Source: a bacterium
GTDB lineage: Bacteria > Myxococcota_A > Polyangia > Nannocystales > Nannocystaceae
Length of the DNA: 64,000 nt
Reading direction: 5' to 3'
Assembly (NCBI GenBank): GCA_024742475.1
Contig: JANSYI010000002.1
Coordinates: forward strand, 62,001-126,000
Each line of letters opens with the position of its first letter. Position 1 is the first letter of the stretch. The position numbers and the translations under genes were made by a program. A model generated the notes under the pieces. That model searched no databases, was not told the origin of the DNA, and was given only the letters and a program-made list of their open reading frames with translations. Shown in pieces: positions 36,143 to 44,537 of this stretch.

Positions 36143-37881
36143 ATCGCAGGGTCAAGGTGTGGTCGGTGGTCGCGCTGGCCCTGCTCGCGGTCGTCGGCGT
36201 CATGGTGTCGATCACCTCGACCCTGCTCGACACCGAACGCGCGGCCGCGAAAGCCACGGCGCAGGCCGTTGGCGAGGAACGCGTTCGGCTCGCGCTTTGG
36301 CGCCTCGACAGCACGATCCCCGGACGCCTCAGCCAAGAGATGGCTCGCGTGGCGCTGTTGGCCGAGAGCCCCACCCCACCGCCGGACATGCCCAGCACCC
36401 CGGCGGTGCGTGGCCGCTTCGTGCGGGAGTCCGATGGGACCGTGCGGTGGTTGACACCGCCTCGCAGCCCGTTGCTCGAGGCCGTCGAAGACGCGGTCGC
36501 CAGCGACGGGCTCATGATCACCCTGCAGCAACCGGCGTTGGTCGACCTCCCCCCCGGGCCCGGGCCGTCGCAAGAGCAGGAGAGATTTCGCTACGACATC
36601 TCGCAGCAGTCGCAGAGCAGCCGCGAGTGGGCGAAGCGGGCCTCGACGGTACGCGACAACCTCAACTCGATCGACAGCGTGCAAAAGCAGCAAAACCAGG
36701 CGCTGCTGAACAATCTCAGCACCAAGGTGGGCAGCCTGGGAGACCTCGGCGTGGAGGCGGCCCCCGGAAATGGCTACCAACAGGTCGCCGAGGTCCTCGA
36801 AGCCGAGCAAGCCTCGCTGGCCAGCGCGCAGCTCGGTCCCGTGAAGCCGCTGTGGGTGGGTGACGAGCTGATCCTCGCCCGACGGGTGCGCCGAGGAGAG
36901 GCGGTCGAAATCCACGGCGCATGGATGGACTGGCCAACCCTGCGCGACACGCTGCTCTCCGATGTCGCCGACCTCCTGCCCGAACCCGCGCTCACCCCCA
37001 TCACGGCCGACCAGACGCAGGACACCTCGCGCTTGCTGGCCACCTTGCCCGTCCGCCTCGAACACGGCGCCCTGCCGCTGCCACCCAACGAGGCGTTCAG
37101 CCCCGTGCGCACCTCCATCATCGCGGGTTGGACGATCGTCCTGCTGGGCACCGCGACCGTGGTCGGACTGTTGTTGTGGTCCATGTCGCTGTCCGAGCGA
37201 CGCGCCGCGTTCGTCTCCACCGTCACCCACGAGCTGCGCACGCCGCTGACTACGTTTCGGATGTACACCGAGATGCTCGGGGAGAAGATGGTCGAGGCCA
37301 AGCGCGACCGCTACATCGCCACGCTCCGCAGCGAGGCGGATCGTCTCGGGCACCTGGTCGAGAACGTGCTCAGCTATGCTCGAATCGAGAGCGACCGCGC
37401 CGAGCGGTCCCGCGAGAGGCTCGCCGCGGGGACGCTGATCGAGCGGATCGAGCCGCGCCTGGTCGAGCGCTGCGAAGCGTCCGGCAGCCGACTCGAGCTC
37501 GCAGTCGACGACGACTCCGCGCATGCTCTCGTCGAGGTCGATCCCGCCGCCATCGAACAGATTCTGCTCAACCTCGTCGACAACGCCGCCAAGTACGCCC
37601 CGACCGACGACGGTCCGGCGCGCATGGTCCTCGAGACTCGCACCGAGGTTCGCTTCGTTCGTGTCGCCATCCGTGACCACGGCCCCGGCATCCCGGCCAG
37701 CGAGCGGCGCAAGGTGTTCGAGCCGTTCAGCAAGGCGAGGGCAGACGAGGCCGGCACCAAGCCGGGCGTCGGCCTCGGTCTCGCGCTGTGTCGCAGACTC
37801 GCGCGGGCGCACGGGGGCGACCTCACGGTCGAAGATGCCAAGCCAGGCGCGCGTTTCGTGCTGACGCTGCGCCGCGTCTGA
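36139..37881 (+). CDS. Membrane sensor histidine kinase
   Basis: The 580-residue protein has TM1 at about 8-28 (VWSVVALALLAVVGVMVSIT) and TM2 at about 326-348, enclosing a periplasmic domain of about 300 residues with helical Gln/Ser-rich stretches and no recognised fold. The H-box is STVTHELRTPLTTF with phospho-acceptor His364. HATPase boxes follow: N (LLNLVDNAAKYAP), G1 (RDHGPGIP), F and G2 (PGVGLGLALCRRL). No HAMP domain is evident between TM2 and the H-box. It pairs with the overlapping OmpR-type regulator, and a VWA protein precedes both. Confidence 0.92.
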   Translation: MNRRVKVWSVVALALLAVVGVMVSITSTLLDTERAAAKATAQAVGEERVRLALWRLDSTIPGRLSQEMARVALLAESPTPPPDMPSTPAVRGRFVRESDGTVRWLTPPRSPLLEAVEDAVASDGLMITLQQPALVDLPPGPGPSQEQERFRYDISQQSQSSREWAKRASTVRDNLNSIDSVQKQQNQALLNNLSTKVGSLGDLGVEAAPGNGYQQVAEVLEAEQASLASAQLGPVKPLWVGDELILARRVRRGEAVEIHGAWMDWPTLRDTLLSDVADLLPEPALTPITADQTQDTSRLLATLPVRLEHGALPLPPNEAFSPVRTSIIAGWTIVLLGTATVVGLLLWSMSLSERRAAFVSTVTHELRTPLTTFRMYTEMLGEKMVEAKRDRYIATLRSEADRLGHLVENVLSYARIESDRAERSRERLAAGTLIERIEPRLVERCEASGSRLELAVDDDSAHALVEVDPAAIEQILLNLVDNAAKYAPTDDGPARMVLETRTEVRFVRVAIRDHGPGIPASERRKVFEPFSKARADEAGTKPGVGLGLALCRRLARAHGGDLTVEDAKPGARFVLTLRRV

Positions 37882-37908
37882 GCGCGTTCCGAGAACCCTC
37901 GGCGCTCA
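37879..37908. terminator. Hairpin spanning both convergent stop codons
   Basis: TGAGCG (37879-37884) pairs with CGCTCA (37903-37908), and inside that CCGAG-AACC-CTCGG (37889-37902) forms a stem. The outer arms contain the TGA stop codons of the histidine kinase gene and of the convergent reductase gene. Probable bidirectional terminator without T-tract. Confidence 0.5.
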
Positions 37909-38922
37909 GTCCGAGACCTCGACGCAGATCTTGCCCCGCTGCGCTCCCGAGCCCAACCTCTCGAAGGCTGCGCGCGCCTCGGCGAGCGGAAATACGGAGT
38001 CGACCCGAGGTTCCAGCCGATGCTGCTCGATGCACCTGCACATCGCCTCGAACCCGGCGCGATGCCCAACCAGCACCCCCTGAACCTTCACCTGCCCCAT
38101 GAGGACAGGCGTCATGTCGACCTCCGCACGACCGCCGGCAAGCACGCCAATCATCGCGACGGTCCCTCCGAGCCGGACGGCGCGCATCGACTGGGCGAAC
38201 GTGCCGGCGCCGCCGACCTCGACGACCAGGTCGACACCTCGCCCGCCGGTCAGCCCGCGGACCGTCTTGCCCCACTTGGGGTCGTCGGATGTGACGACGG
38301 TCTTCCACGCACCGCGCTGGGTCAACCCCTCGGCCTTCTCGGCGCTGCGCGTGGTGGCGATGACGCGGGCGCCTGCAGCGACGGCAAAGTCCAGCGCAAA
38401 GGAGCTCACGCCACCCGACCCTTGGACCAACACCGTGTCGCCGGGACGGACACCGCCGAGCGTGACCAGAGCGCTCCATGCGGTGAGCGCGGCGCACGGC
38501 AGGGTCGCAGCCTGCACATCGCTGAGGTGCTCGGGCACTGACGCGACGCCGGCCTCGTCGAGCACGATCCACTCCTGCAGCATGCCCGGGAGTGGTCCAC
38601 CGAGGGTCGCCCGTGCTGTCGCGTGGTCGGGAGGGCCATCGATCCACCCCTGCGCGAACATGCCCGCGACGCGCTGCCCCACCCGCTCGGGCTTCACGCC
38701 GGCCCCGACGGCGTCGATCACCCCCACCCCGTCGGACGCCGGGACGAGAGGAAGGGGTTGTCGCGGGTTGTAGTGCCCCTGCACCATCAGCAGGTCGCGG
38801 TAGTTCAGCGACGCCGCGCTGACGCGCACGCGGACCTGGCCGGGACCGGGTTCGGGGACCGCTTGGTCGACCAACGCGAGGTTCTCGAGGCCAAAGGCCT
38901 CACGGACGACGAAAGCACGCAC
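37906..38922 (-). CDS. MDR-superfamily alcohol dehydrogenase / quinone reductase-like
   Basis: The 338-residue cytoplasmic enzyme begins (V)RAFVVREAFGLENLALVD. It has the GroES-like N-terminal domain (PGPGQVRVRVSAASLNYRDL, LVPASDGVGVI) and a Rossmann domain with the glycine motif VLVQGSGGVSSFALDFA. The structural- and catalytic-zinc Cys set of classical alcohol dehydrogenases is absent, so a zinc-independent NAD(P)H:quinone or enone reductase is more likely. GTG at 38922 has GGAAGG 8 nt upstream; the frame is open to 39039 but would overlap the promoter and start of the divergent amylase gene. The substrate is unknown. Confidence 0.85.
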   Translation of the reverse strand: MRAFVVREAFGLENLALVDQAVPEPGPGQVRVRVSAASLNYRDLLMVQGHYNPRQPLPLVPASDGVGVIDAVGAGVKPERVGQRVAGMFAQGWIDGPPDHATARATLGGPLPGMLQEWIVLDEAGVASVPEHLSDVQAATLPCAALTAWSALVTLGGVRPGDTVLVQGSGGVSSFALDFAVAAGARVIATTRSAEKAEGLTQRGAWKTVVTSDDPKWGKTVRGLTGGRGVDLVVEVGGAGTFAQSMRAVRLGGTVAMIGVLAGGRAEVDMTPVLMGQVKVQGVLVGHRAGFEAMCRCIEQHRLEPRVDSVFPLAEARAAFERLGSGAQRGKICVEVSD

Positions 38923-39002
38923 GGCCGACACCTTCCCCCATGCCGGGACTGGAGTCGACCGCGGCGGCCCCCACGCCCTCCCCCGCGACGCCATCACGCT
39001 GA

Positions 39003-39008
39003 TACCCT
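39003..39008 (+). promoter_or_regulatory. TACCCT -10-like hexamer before amylase gene
   Basis: TACCCT is 6 nt before the ATG at 39015, with no Shine-Dalgarno sequence. This predicts a leaderless transcript. Confidence 0.4.
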
Positions 39009-39014
39009 GCGCGC

Positions 39015-41414
39015 ATGTCTTGGATGCGCTGGGTGACACTCACCGCCATCGCCGGCCTCGCTGTTGCATGCGGGCCCGAGCTCGAGAGCGACGCTGCACC
39101 GGACGGCCCGGACGCGACCACCACCGACCCGTCCGGCGGTGACGTCGACCCTGTCGGCGCCGGGTTCGTCGGCCACTACTACAGCCCCTGGGCAACCGCG
39201 TTCATGCACTTCGACGACGGCGCGGGGTGGACTTCCCCGCCGGGTCTGCAGATGGCCGACGAGGGTGAGGGGTGGTTCGTCTACACGCACGATGCGGGTC
39301 AGAGCGTCGAGTTCGTGTTCAGCGATGGTGACGCGCTGTGGGACAACAACGGCGAGTCCAACTACCAGACCGACCTGGACGAGTTTTGGGTCAAGGACGG
39401 ACAGGTCTTCGACGAGCGACCCCCGACCGGCACCGACACCGATGACGGCCTGTGGTGCGACGAGGTCGACTGCGGCATGGGGTCGTGCAACGAGGAGGAG
39501 CGCACGTGTGAGTGCGACGCGGGCTACATCTTCGACGCCGAGCTCGAGACGTGTATCGAAGACCTGTGCGCTGGCGTCAGCTGCGGCTTCGGGGAGCTTT
39601 GCGACCCCGTCGACGGCGCTTGCCTCGAGGCGTGCGAGCCGGACCGCCAAAGCGGCGCGTTCACGTTCTGCTATCAGACCACCTCGTCCACCGTCGCCGT
39701 GCTCGCCCGCTACGACGGTCCCGGCGAGCTCGACCTCGACGCGAGCACCGTGCGGCTCAACGCAGACGTCCTCGAAGGCGACTCTGTGGCCTTCGAAGCC
39801 GAGACCCAGCGCATCGCCGTCACCGCGTCCAGCCTCGAGCCATCCAAGTACGCTTACCTCTTCCGTATGCGCACGACCGGCGGCGAGGACATCCAGCCGC
39901 TGTGGGTCCCCATGTGGATCGGCGACGGGCTGCGCTACGCCGACTTCACCTGGCACGACAGCATCCTCTACCAGGTGTTCACCGACCGGTTCCTCGACGG
40001 CGACACCTCGAACAACCTCGACAACAGCCAAGGCAGCCTGGCCGAGATCGACGACCCGATGAGCCAGTGGCAGGGCGGCGACTTCCGCGGGATCATCGAG
40101 AAGATCGACGACGGCTACTTCGAGTCGATGGGCATCAATACGCTGTGGATCAGCTCACCGCTGCTCAACTCCCACAACAGCCAGCCCGCGGTCGACCCCG
40201 GCGTGACGGAGCGATTTGGCTCCTACCACTCGTACCACCCGATCTCGACCGGCTACACGCACCTCGACGACTTCGGCTACGACAACCCCATCGAGACCGC
40301 CTTCGGAACCCCCGAAGAGCTGCACGAGCTGGTCGACAAAGCCCACCGCCGAGGCATCCGCGTGATCCCGGACTTCGTCGCCAACCACGTGCAGTCCGAG
40401 GCCAACATCTTCGACCAGCACCCCGAGTGGTTCTACTCGTACGTGCCCTGCCACAACAACTGGGACGCGTTCCGGATCAACTGCTGGTTCACGGCCGACA
40501 TGCCGGACTTCGACTACAACAACCCGGCGGCTCGCCAGGCGGTCATCGACCACGCGATGTGGCTGGTCGAGGAGTTCAACTTCGACGGGTTCCGCGCCGA
40601 CGCGCTCAAGCACATGGACGACGTCATGGTCGAGGCGCTCAAAGAGGCCGTCATCGACCAGCTCGAGACCACCGTCGACGACCACTCGGTCACCGTCGAG
40701 CCGACGATCTTCTACATGGTCGGAGAGTCGCTCGGTGGCTGGGCGCGCTACCACGTCCGTGAAGACATGGTTCAAGGCCAAGTCGACGAGGAGTACTACA
40801 ACCAGACTCGCGACGCCCTGCTGCGCTACAGCAACAGCGTCCGCAATCTCGCCGACTTCGCGATCACCAACGACACCGCCTACCTCACCCCGCAGCCCAA
40901 CAACGGCGGTGTCGGCGGATACCCCGGCGCTCTGATGGGCAACTTCTTCGGCAACCACGACCAGTGGCGCGCACTGACCGAGGCTGGCGGCGACTACGGA
41001 CGGCTCCGGCTGGCCCAGACGTTCCTGTTCACCTCGCCGGGCAACATCCCGATGCTGTACCAGGGCGACGACATCGGCACGTTCGGCGAGGCCGACCCCG
41101 ACAACCGCGCGATGCACCGGTTCGACGACCTCAGCGGTCCCGAGCAGGAGTCCCTCGCCAACGCCCAGATCCTCGGTCGCACCCGAGAGGAGCACGTCGC
41201 CCTTCGTCGAGGGACCCGCAATACGGTGGTGCTCGAAGACTTCTTTTGGGTCTACCGGGTCAGCCACGATGGCGACGAGGTGTATGTCGCGCTCAACCGC
41301 GACTCCAATCGCAGCTGGGAGCCGCCCGCTGGCTTCGTCGACGTCCTGGGCAACTGCAGCGGAGGCAACGTGCCCTCCGGTCAGTCGTGCGTCTTCGTGC
41401 CAGAGCGCCGATGA
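39015..41414 (+). CDS. GH13 alpha-amylase-family lipoprotein with starch-binding and EGF-like modules
   Basis: The 799-residue protein starts MSWMRWVTLTAIAGLAVACG (lipobox at VAC). Domains in order: a CBM25/26-like starch-binding fold at about 45-135 (HFDDGAGWTSPPG, WDNNGESNY), EGF-like Cys modules at about 138-208, a beta-domain, then the GH13 barrel from about 310. Barrel motifs are YQVFTDRFLDGD, DFVANH, nucleophile Asp529 in GFRADALKH, acid Glu571 in MVGESLGG, and Asp649 in FFGNHDQ. All three catalytic acids are present. Anchoring at the surface would let the cell digest alpha-glucans outside; transglycosylase activity cannot be excluded. No sugar transporter is nearby. Confidence 0.92.
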   Translation: MSWMRWVTLTAIAGLAVACGPELESDAAPDGPDATTTDPSGGDVDPVGAGFVGHYYSPWATAFMHFDDGAGWTSPPGLQMADEGEGWFVYTHDAGQSVEFVFSDGDALWDNNGESNYQTDLDEFWVKDGQVFDERPPTGTDTDDGLWCDEVDCGMGSCNEEERTCECDAGYIFDAELETCIEDLCAGVSCGFGELCDPVDGACLEACEPDRQSGAFTFCYQTTSSTVAVLARYDGPGELDLDASTVRLNADVLEGDSVAFEAETQRIAVTASSLEPSKYAYLFRMRTTGGEDIQPLWVPMWIGDGLRYADFTWHDSILYQVFTDRFLDGDTSNNLDNSQGSLAEIDDPMSQWQGGDFRGIIEKIDDGYFESMGINTLWISSPLLNSHNSQPAVDPGVTERFGSYHSYHPISTGYTHLDDFGYDNPIETAFGTPEELHELVDKAHRRGIRVIPDFVANHVQSEANIFDQHPEWFYSYVPCHNNWDAFRINCWFTADMPDFDYNNPAARQAVIDHAMWLVEEFNFDGFRADALKHMDDVMVEALKEAVIDQLETTVDDHSVTVEPTIFYMVGESLGGWARYHVREDMVQGQVDEEYYNQTRDALLRYSNSVRNLADFAITNDTAYLTPQPNNGGVGGYPGALMGNFFGNHDQWRALTEAGGDYGRLRLAQTFLFTSPGNIPMLYQGDDIGTFGEADPDNRAMHRFDDLSGPEQESLANAQILGRTREEHVALRRGTRNTVVLEDFFWVYRVSHDGDEVYVALNRDSNRSWEPPAGFVDVLGNCSGGNVPSGQSCVFVPERR

Positions 41415-41522
41415 CCGCTCGGCCCGATCTGAACCGGCTCAGGCGGGTCCCGTTCCAGCGCCCCTGGGCCCCGAACAGTCCTTGCACCCGCGGCAGCTGG
41501 CCCAATGAGTACGATCGAGACC

Positions 41523-41918
41523 ATGCACAGGCCGTCGATGTTCATTCGCTTTCTCGCCACTGAAGGCCTGCTCTCAGCGGAGCAGGCCACCGCCCTCGAG
41601 GAGCAGGCGTCCAAAGCAAGCGCCCTGCTCGGCCAGATGATGCTGCGTCGCCGGCACGTCTCGCTTCGGCAGATGGTCGAGCTGCTGCAAGAGCAGGCAT
41701 CGCGCCCGCAGATGCGCATCGGTGCCCTCGCGGTCGAAGCCGGCTACATCGACCAGACCACCCTCGATCGTCTGCTCCAGGAGCAAGCGTCGGCCAGAGC
41801 ACAGCATCCCGTGGACGCGCTGCGGCGCGGCGACCTGCTGCCGCACGACTCTTTGTTCGAGGCGATGTGTGCCTACATCAAGATGGTCGAGCGGCCAGCC
41901 GTCCGCTCCGCAGTCTGA
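41523..41918 (+). CDS. Small repeat protein, MshEN/GspE-N-like helical repeats
   Basis: About 131 residues starting MHRPSMFIRFLATEGLLSAE. It consists of about three 30-34-residue repeats: a helix ending LEEQ or LLQEQ, then a Leu/Gly segment (ASALLGQMMLRRRHVS, QMRIGALAVEAGYID). This resembles the short N-terminal repeats of GspE/PilB-type ATPases, which in some proteins bind cyclic di-GMP; the similarity is by eye only. TACGAT sits 7 nt before the ATG at 41523; an ATG at 41505 is an alternative. It converges on the chemotaxis-like operon across a strong terminator. Its function, and any link with that operon, are unknown. Confidence 0.65.
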   Translation: MHRPSMFIRFLATEGLLSAEQATALEEQASKASALLGQMMLRRRHVSLRQMVELLQEQASRPQMRIGALAVEAGYIDQTTLDRLLQEQASARAQHPVDALRRGDLLPHDSLFEAMCAYIKMVERPAVRSAV

Positions 41919-41931
41919 CTCTCCACGACGG

Positions 41932-41987
41932 GGCGAATTGCTGAACCGCGTGTGCCGTTGTCGGCGCACGCGGTTCAGCAATTCGCC
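41932..41987. terminator. Very long perfect hairpin (21 bp plus 5 inner pairs) between convergent genes
   Basis: Bases 41932-41952 are the exact reverse complement of 41967-41987. TGCCG-TTGT-CGGCG inside adds five pairs (one T-G), closing on a 4-nt loop. It lies 13 nt after the repeat-protein gene and 3 nt before the stop of the CheA-like gene. Probable bidirectional terminator, though there is no T-tract and the stem is unusually long. Confidence 0.75.
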
Positions 41988-41990
41988 GCC

Positions 41991-44078
41991 CTAGAGGAAG
42001 TTCAGCTCGCCGTCGGACTCGAGGGCTTCGACCGGGGCGTCCTCTTCGACCGTGTCCCCCTCGCGGTCGTACGACTCCACTCCCGCGGGCAGGGTCAGCC
42101 TCACCCGGGTCCCGCTGCCGGGCGTCGAGGCGATCTCCACCTTGCCCTCGAGGGTGTCGACCTCGCGCTTGACGACGTCGAGCCCCATCCCCACGTCGAG
42201 CGCGGACTCCTCCTTGCGCGTCGAAATCCAGGGGAGAAAGACGAGCTCCAGGGCGCTCGCCGCCGCTCCATCGCCCTCGACCAGCCCGGCCTCACGGGCC
42301 ACCGCCAAGACGTCGGGGCACGACACCCCTCGACCGTCGTCGGCGACCTCGAACGTGTACTCGCCGTCGCCGCACGCCGCACGGATCTCCACCGTGGCCA
42401 AGACGTTCTTGCCAGCCGCCTGACGCTCCTGCGAGCTGTCCACGCCGTGTTCGATGGCGTTGTTGACGAGGTGAACCAGCGGACCGCTGAGCGCCGTCAC
42501 GAGATGCTCCGGAGCCGACAACCCGTCACCGGAGACGTTGACTCGAACGAGCTTTCCGTGGCGCTGTGCGGCTTCCCGAGCGTGTCGCGCGAGATTGCCG
42601 AGCAGCGCCGAGAGCGGCACGCGGCGGACCGACTGGCAGATCGCAGCCAGCTGCGTGTGCGTTCGCCTGAAGAACGCACGTTGCTCCTCGAGATCGGCAC
42701 CAGCCTGCTCACCGACCTCCACCTCCCCCCAGCGCTTGATCTCGGCGCGAATCGCTTCGAGACGCTGGAGTTGGGCCTCTTCGAGCCGCAGATACTCACT
42801 GACATCCGCTGCGGCGGCGGACCCTCCACCCAGTCGTGGTAGCGCGATCCGTCCACCGCACTCGAGGACATGCTCCAACATGCGAGCATGAGCCTCGATG
42901 TCGGCGCTCCAGCACACCGAGTCGCCGCCCTCGAGGGCCTCGGCGAGCTTCTCGACCCAATCGTCGATGAGATACATCGAGTGGCGAACCGCCTCGATCT
43001 GCTGACTCGAGAACTGCCCTCGAGAGTCACGAACCGCCTCGAGAAGGCTCTGAGTGCCCAGCGCGACCCGCTCGACCTGTTCCAGGCCAAAGAACGCCGC
43101 GTTGCCCCGAATGGCGTGCATCGTGCGATGCAGCTTGTGAACCATCTCGTCGCCTTCGGTCGAGAGGGCTTCCTCGGCGCTCTCGATGGAGCGACCGACC
43201 TCTTCGCAGAGGCCTCCGAGCAGGACTCTCCACTCCTCGTCTGCGGAGATTCTGAACGCGGTGGCTTCCGGTGGTGCCGCCAACCGGGTCAGCGTGTTGC
43301 GCAAGCTGTCCAGCTCGCGCACGACCCGATGGAAGAGCGCCTTTTCTCGGTATCCGCTCACCCCATTGACGAGAACGGCGAGGTTCTCGATGCACCATGC
43401 CAGTGTGATCCCCATGACGGGCAGTTCAGCCATCGCCAAGAGTGGACCTCGCACCTCCTCGAGGAGGCGGCAAGCTCGCGCAATTGCGTCGCGATCGACA
43501 CCGTATCGCTTGAGCAGCGCGTTGGCCTGCTCGAGCGCTGCAATGGCGTGCTGCCGACGCGGCGTGCTCGAAAAGACGACCGAGCCGGACCACGCGTCAC
43601 TGTTGACGGCGAATGCCGCAAGCTCGGTATGGACGGTGCCGAACATCTCGCACGTCGAGCGCTCGATGAGCTGCGGCGTGTCGAGCCGAGGCACGAAGCC
43701 TTCGACCGGATCCAGCCCGTTCTTGATGCGGCCGACGACCTGGTTGAGGGTCTCGCCGAGTCCGTCTCCGAGGCGAGCGCCCGTGATCAACTCATCCGCG
43801 CCGTAGCCGAACAGCCACCGCACCATGCTGCCCGTCGACCTCGTCGATCCGAACACCGCGAAGTCCTGGACCTCGTCCAAGCCACTGTACAAACGGATCG
43901 AGGCGCCGCTGTCCCAAGTCTCGGCCGGCACGTCGTCCAGAGAGACCGGCACGAACTCGATGCTCGCGCCCCTCGATTCGGCTATCGCCCTGAGCGAGTC
44001 CTGCAGCACCTCTGCGTGTTCCAGAGCTGCGCCCCCTTGGGGGTCGGGCGTTTGCCCTGCTGCCTCTGCTACCAACAT
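41991..44078 (-). CDS. CheX-like phosphatase / Hpt / CheA-type ATPase fusion
   Basis: The 695-residue cytoplasmic protein has three parts. Residues of about 40-180 resemble CheX: IRLYSGLDEVQDFAVFGS, then the ExxN phosphatase signature E109-T-L-N112 in GLGETLNQVVG. A central Hpt domain (about 280-400) has phospho-acceptor His321 in TMHAIRGNAAFFGLEQ. A CheA-type HATPase domain follows (about 430-665), with N-box HLVNNAIEHG, DDGRGV and DVGMGLDVVK. No CheW-like coupling domain follows; the protein ends with a short acidic tail. One chain thus seems able to phosphorylate and to dephosphorylate a receiver. It is the last gene of a five-gene operon, 36 nt after a CheY gene, its probable partner. Confidence 0.85.
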   Translation of the reverse strand: MLVAEAAGQTPDPQGGAALEHAEVLQDSLRAIAESRGASIEFVPVSLDDVPAETWDSGASIRLYSGLDEVQDFAVFGSTRSTGSMVRWLFGYGADELITGARLGDGLGETLNQVVGRIKNGLDPVEGFVPRLDTPQLIERSTCEMFGTVHTELAAFAVNSDAWSGSVVFSSTPRRQHAIAALEQANALLKRYGVDRDAIARACRLLEEVRGPLLAMAELPVMGITLAWCIENLAVLVNGVSGYREKALFHRVVRELDSLRNTLTRLAAPPEATAFRISADEEWRVLLGGLCEEVGRSIESAEEALSTEGDEMVHKLHRTMHAIRGNAAFFGLEQVERVALGTQSLLEAVRDSRGQFSSQQIEAVRHSMYLIDDWVEKLAEALEGGDSVCWSADIEAHARMLEHVLECGGRIALPRLGGGSAAAADVSEYLRLEEAQLQRLEAIRAEIKRWGEVEVGEQAGADLEEQRAFFRRTHTQLAAICQSVRRVPLSALLGNLARHAREAAQRHGKLVRVNVSGDGLSAPEHLVTALSGPLVHLVNNAIEHGVDSSQERQAAGKNVLATVEIRAACGDGEYTFEVADDGRGVSCPDVLAVAREAGLVEGDGAAASALELVFLPWISTRKEESALDVGMGLDVVKREVDTLEGKVEIASTPGSGTRVRLTLPAGVESYDREGDTVEEDAPVEALESDGELNFL

Positions 44079-44114
44079 TCTACGTATCCTTGCCGGGGTT
44101 CGTTCTCAGGGAGA

Positions 44115-44489
44115 CTAGGCAGCGCGTGCCAATACGTGCGCGACGCCCTTGGCGAGCACGTCGGCTTTGAACGGCTTGACGATCCAAGCCGTTGCACCGT
44201 GTTTCTTGCCTTGCGCGACCAGCTCCTTGGAAGACTCCGTGGTGAGGACGAAGACCGGAAGGCTCTTCTTGCCATCCACGCCCCGAAGGTTGGCGAGCAT
44301 CTCGAGACCGTTCATCACGGGCATGTTGACGTCGACGATCGCCATGTCGATGGGGTAGTCCTTGGCCTTCTGCAGGCCGATCGCGCCGTTCTCGGCTTCG
44401 AGCACGGTGTGTCCAGCAGCCTGAAGGCAAGCGCGGACTTGGTGGCGGATGGTGGCGGAGTCGTCGACGACGAGAATCATGGATGACAT
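44115..44489 (-). CDS. CheY-like single-domain response regulator
   Basis: The 124-residue receiver domain stands alone. It starts MSSMILVVDDSATIRHQVRA and has phospho-acceptor Asp53 (AIVDVNMPVMNG), a conserved Thr in VFVLTTESS and Lys105 in WIVKPFKAD. AAGGA lies 8 nt before the first ATG. It sits between the two CheA-like kinases of the operon and is the obvious phosphate acceptor for both Hpt domains, with the CheX-like part of the downstream protein as candidate phosphatase. No output domain is attached, so the next partner (motor or enzyme) is not encoded here. Confidence 0.92.
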   Translation of the reverse strand: MSSMILVVDDSATIRHQVRACLQAAGHTVLEAENGAIGLQKAKDYPIDMAIVDVNMPVMNGLEMLANLRGVDGKKSLPVFVLTTESSKELVAQGKKHGATAWIVKPFKADVLAKGVAHVLARAA

Positions 44490-44537
44490 TGGTTTGGTCC
44501 TTTTCGTGGATCTGTGTTGGTTGAAGGGGGCGCACGC

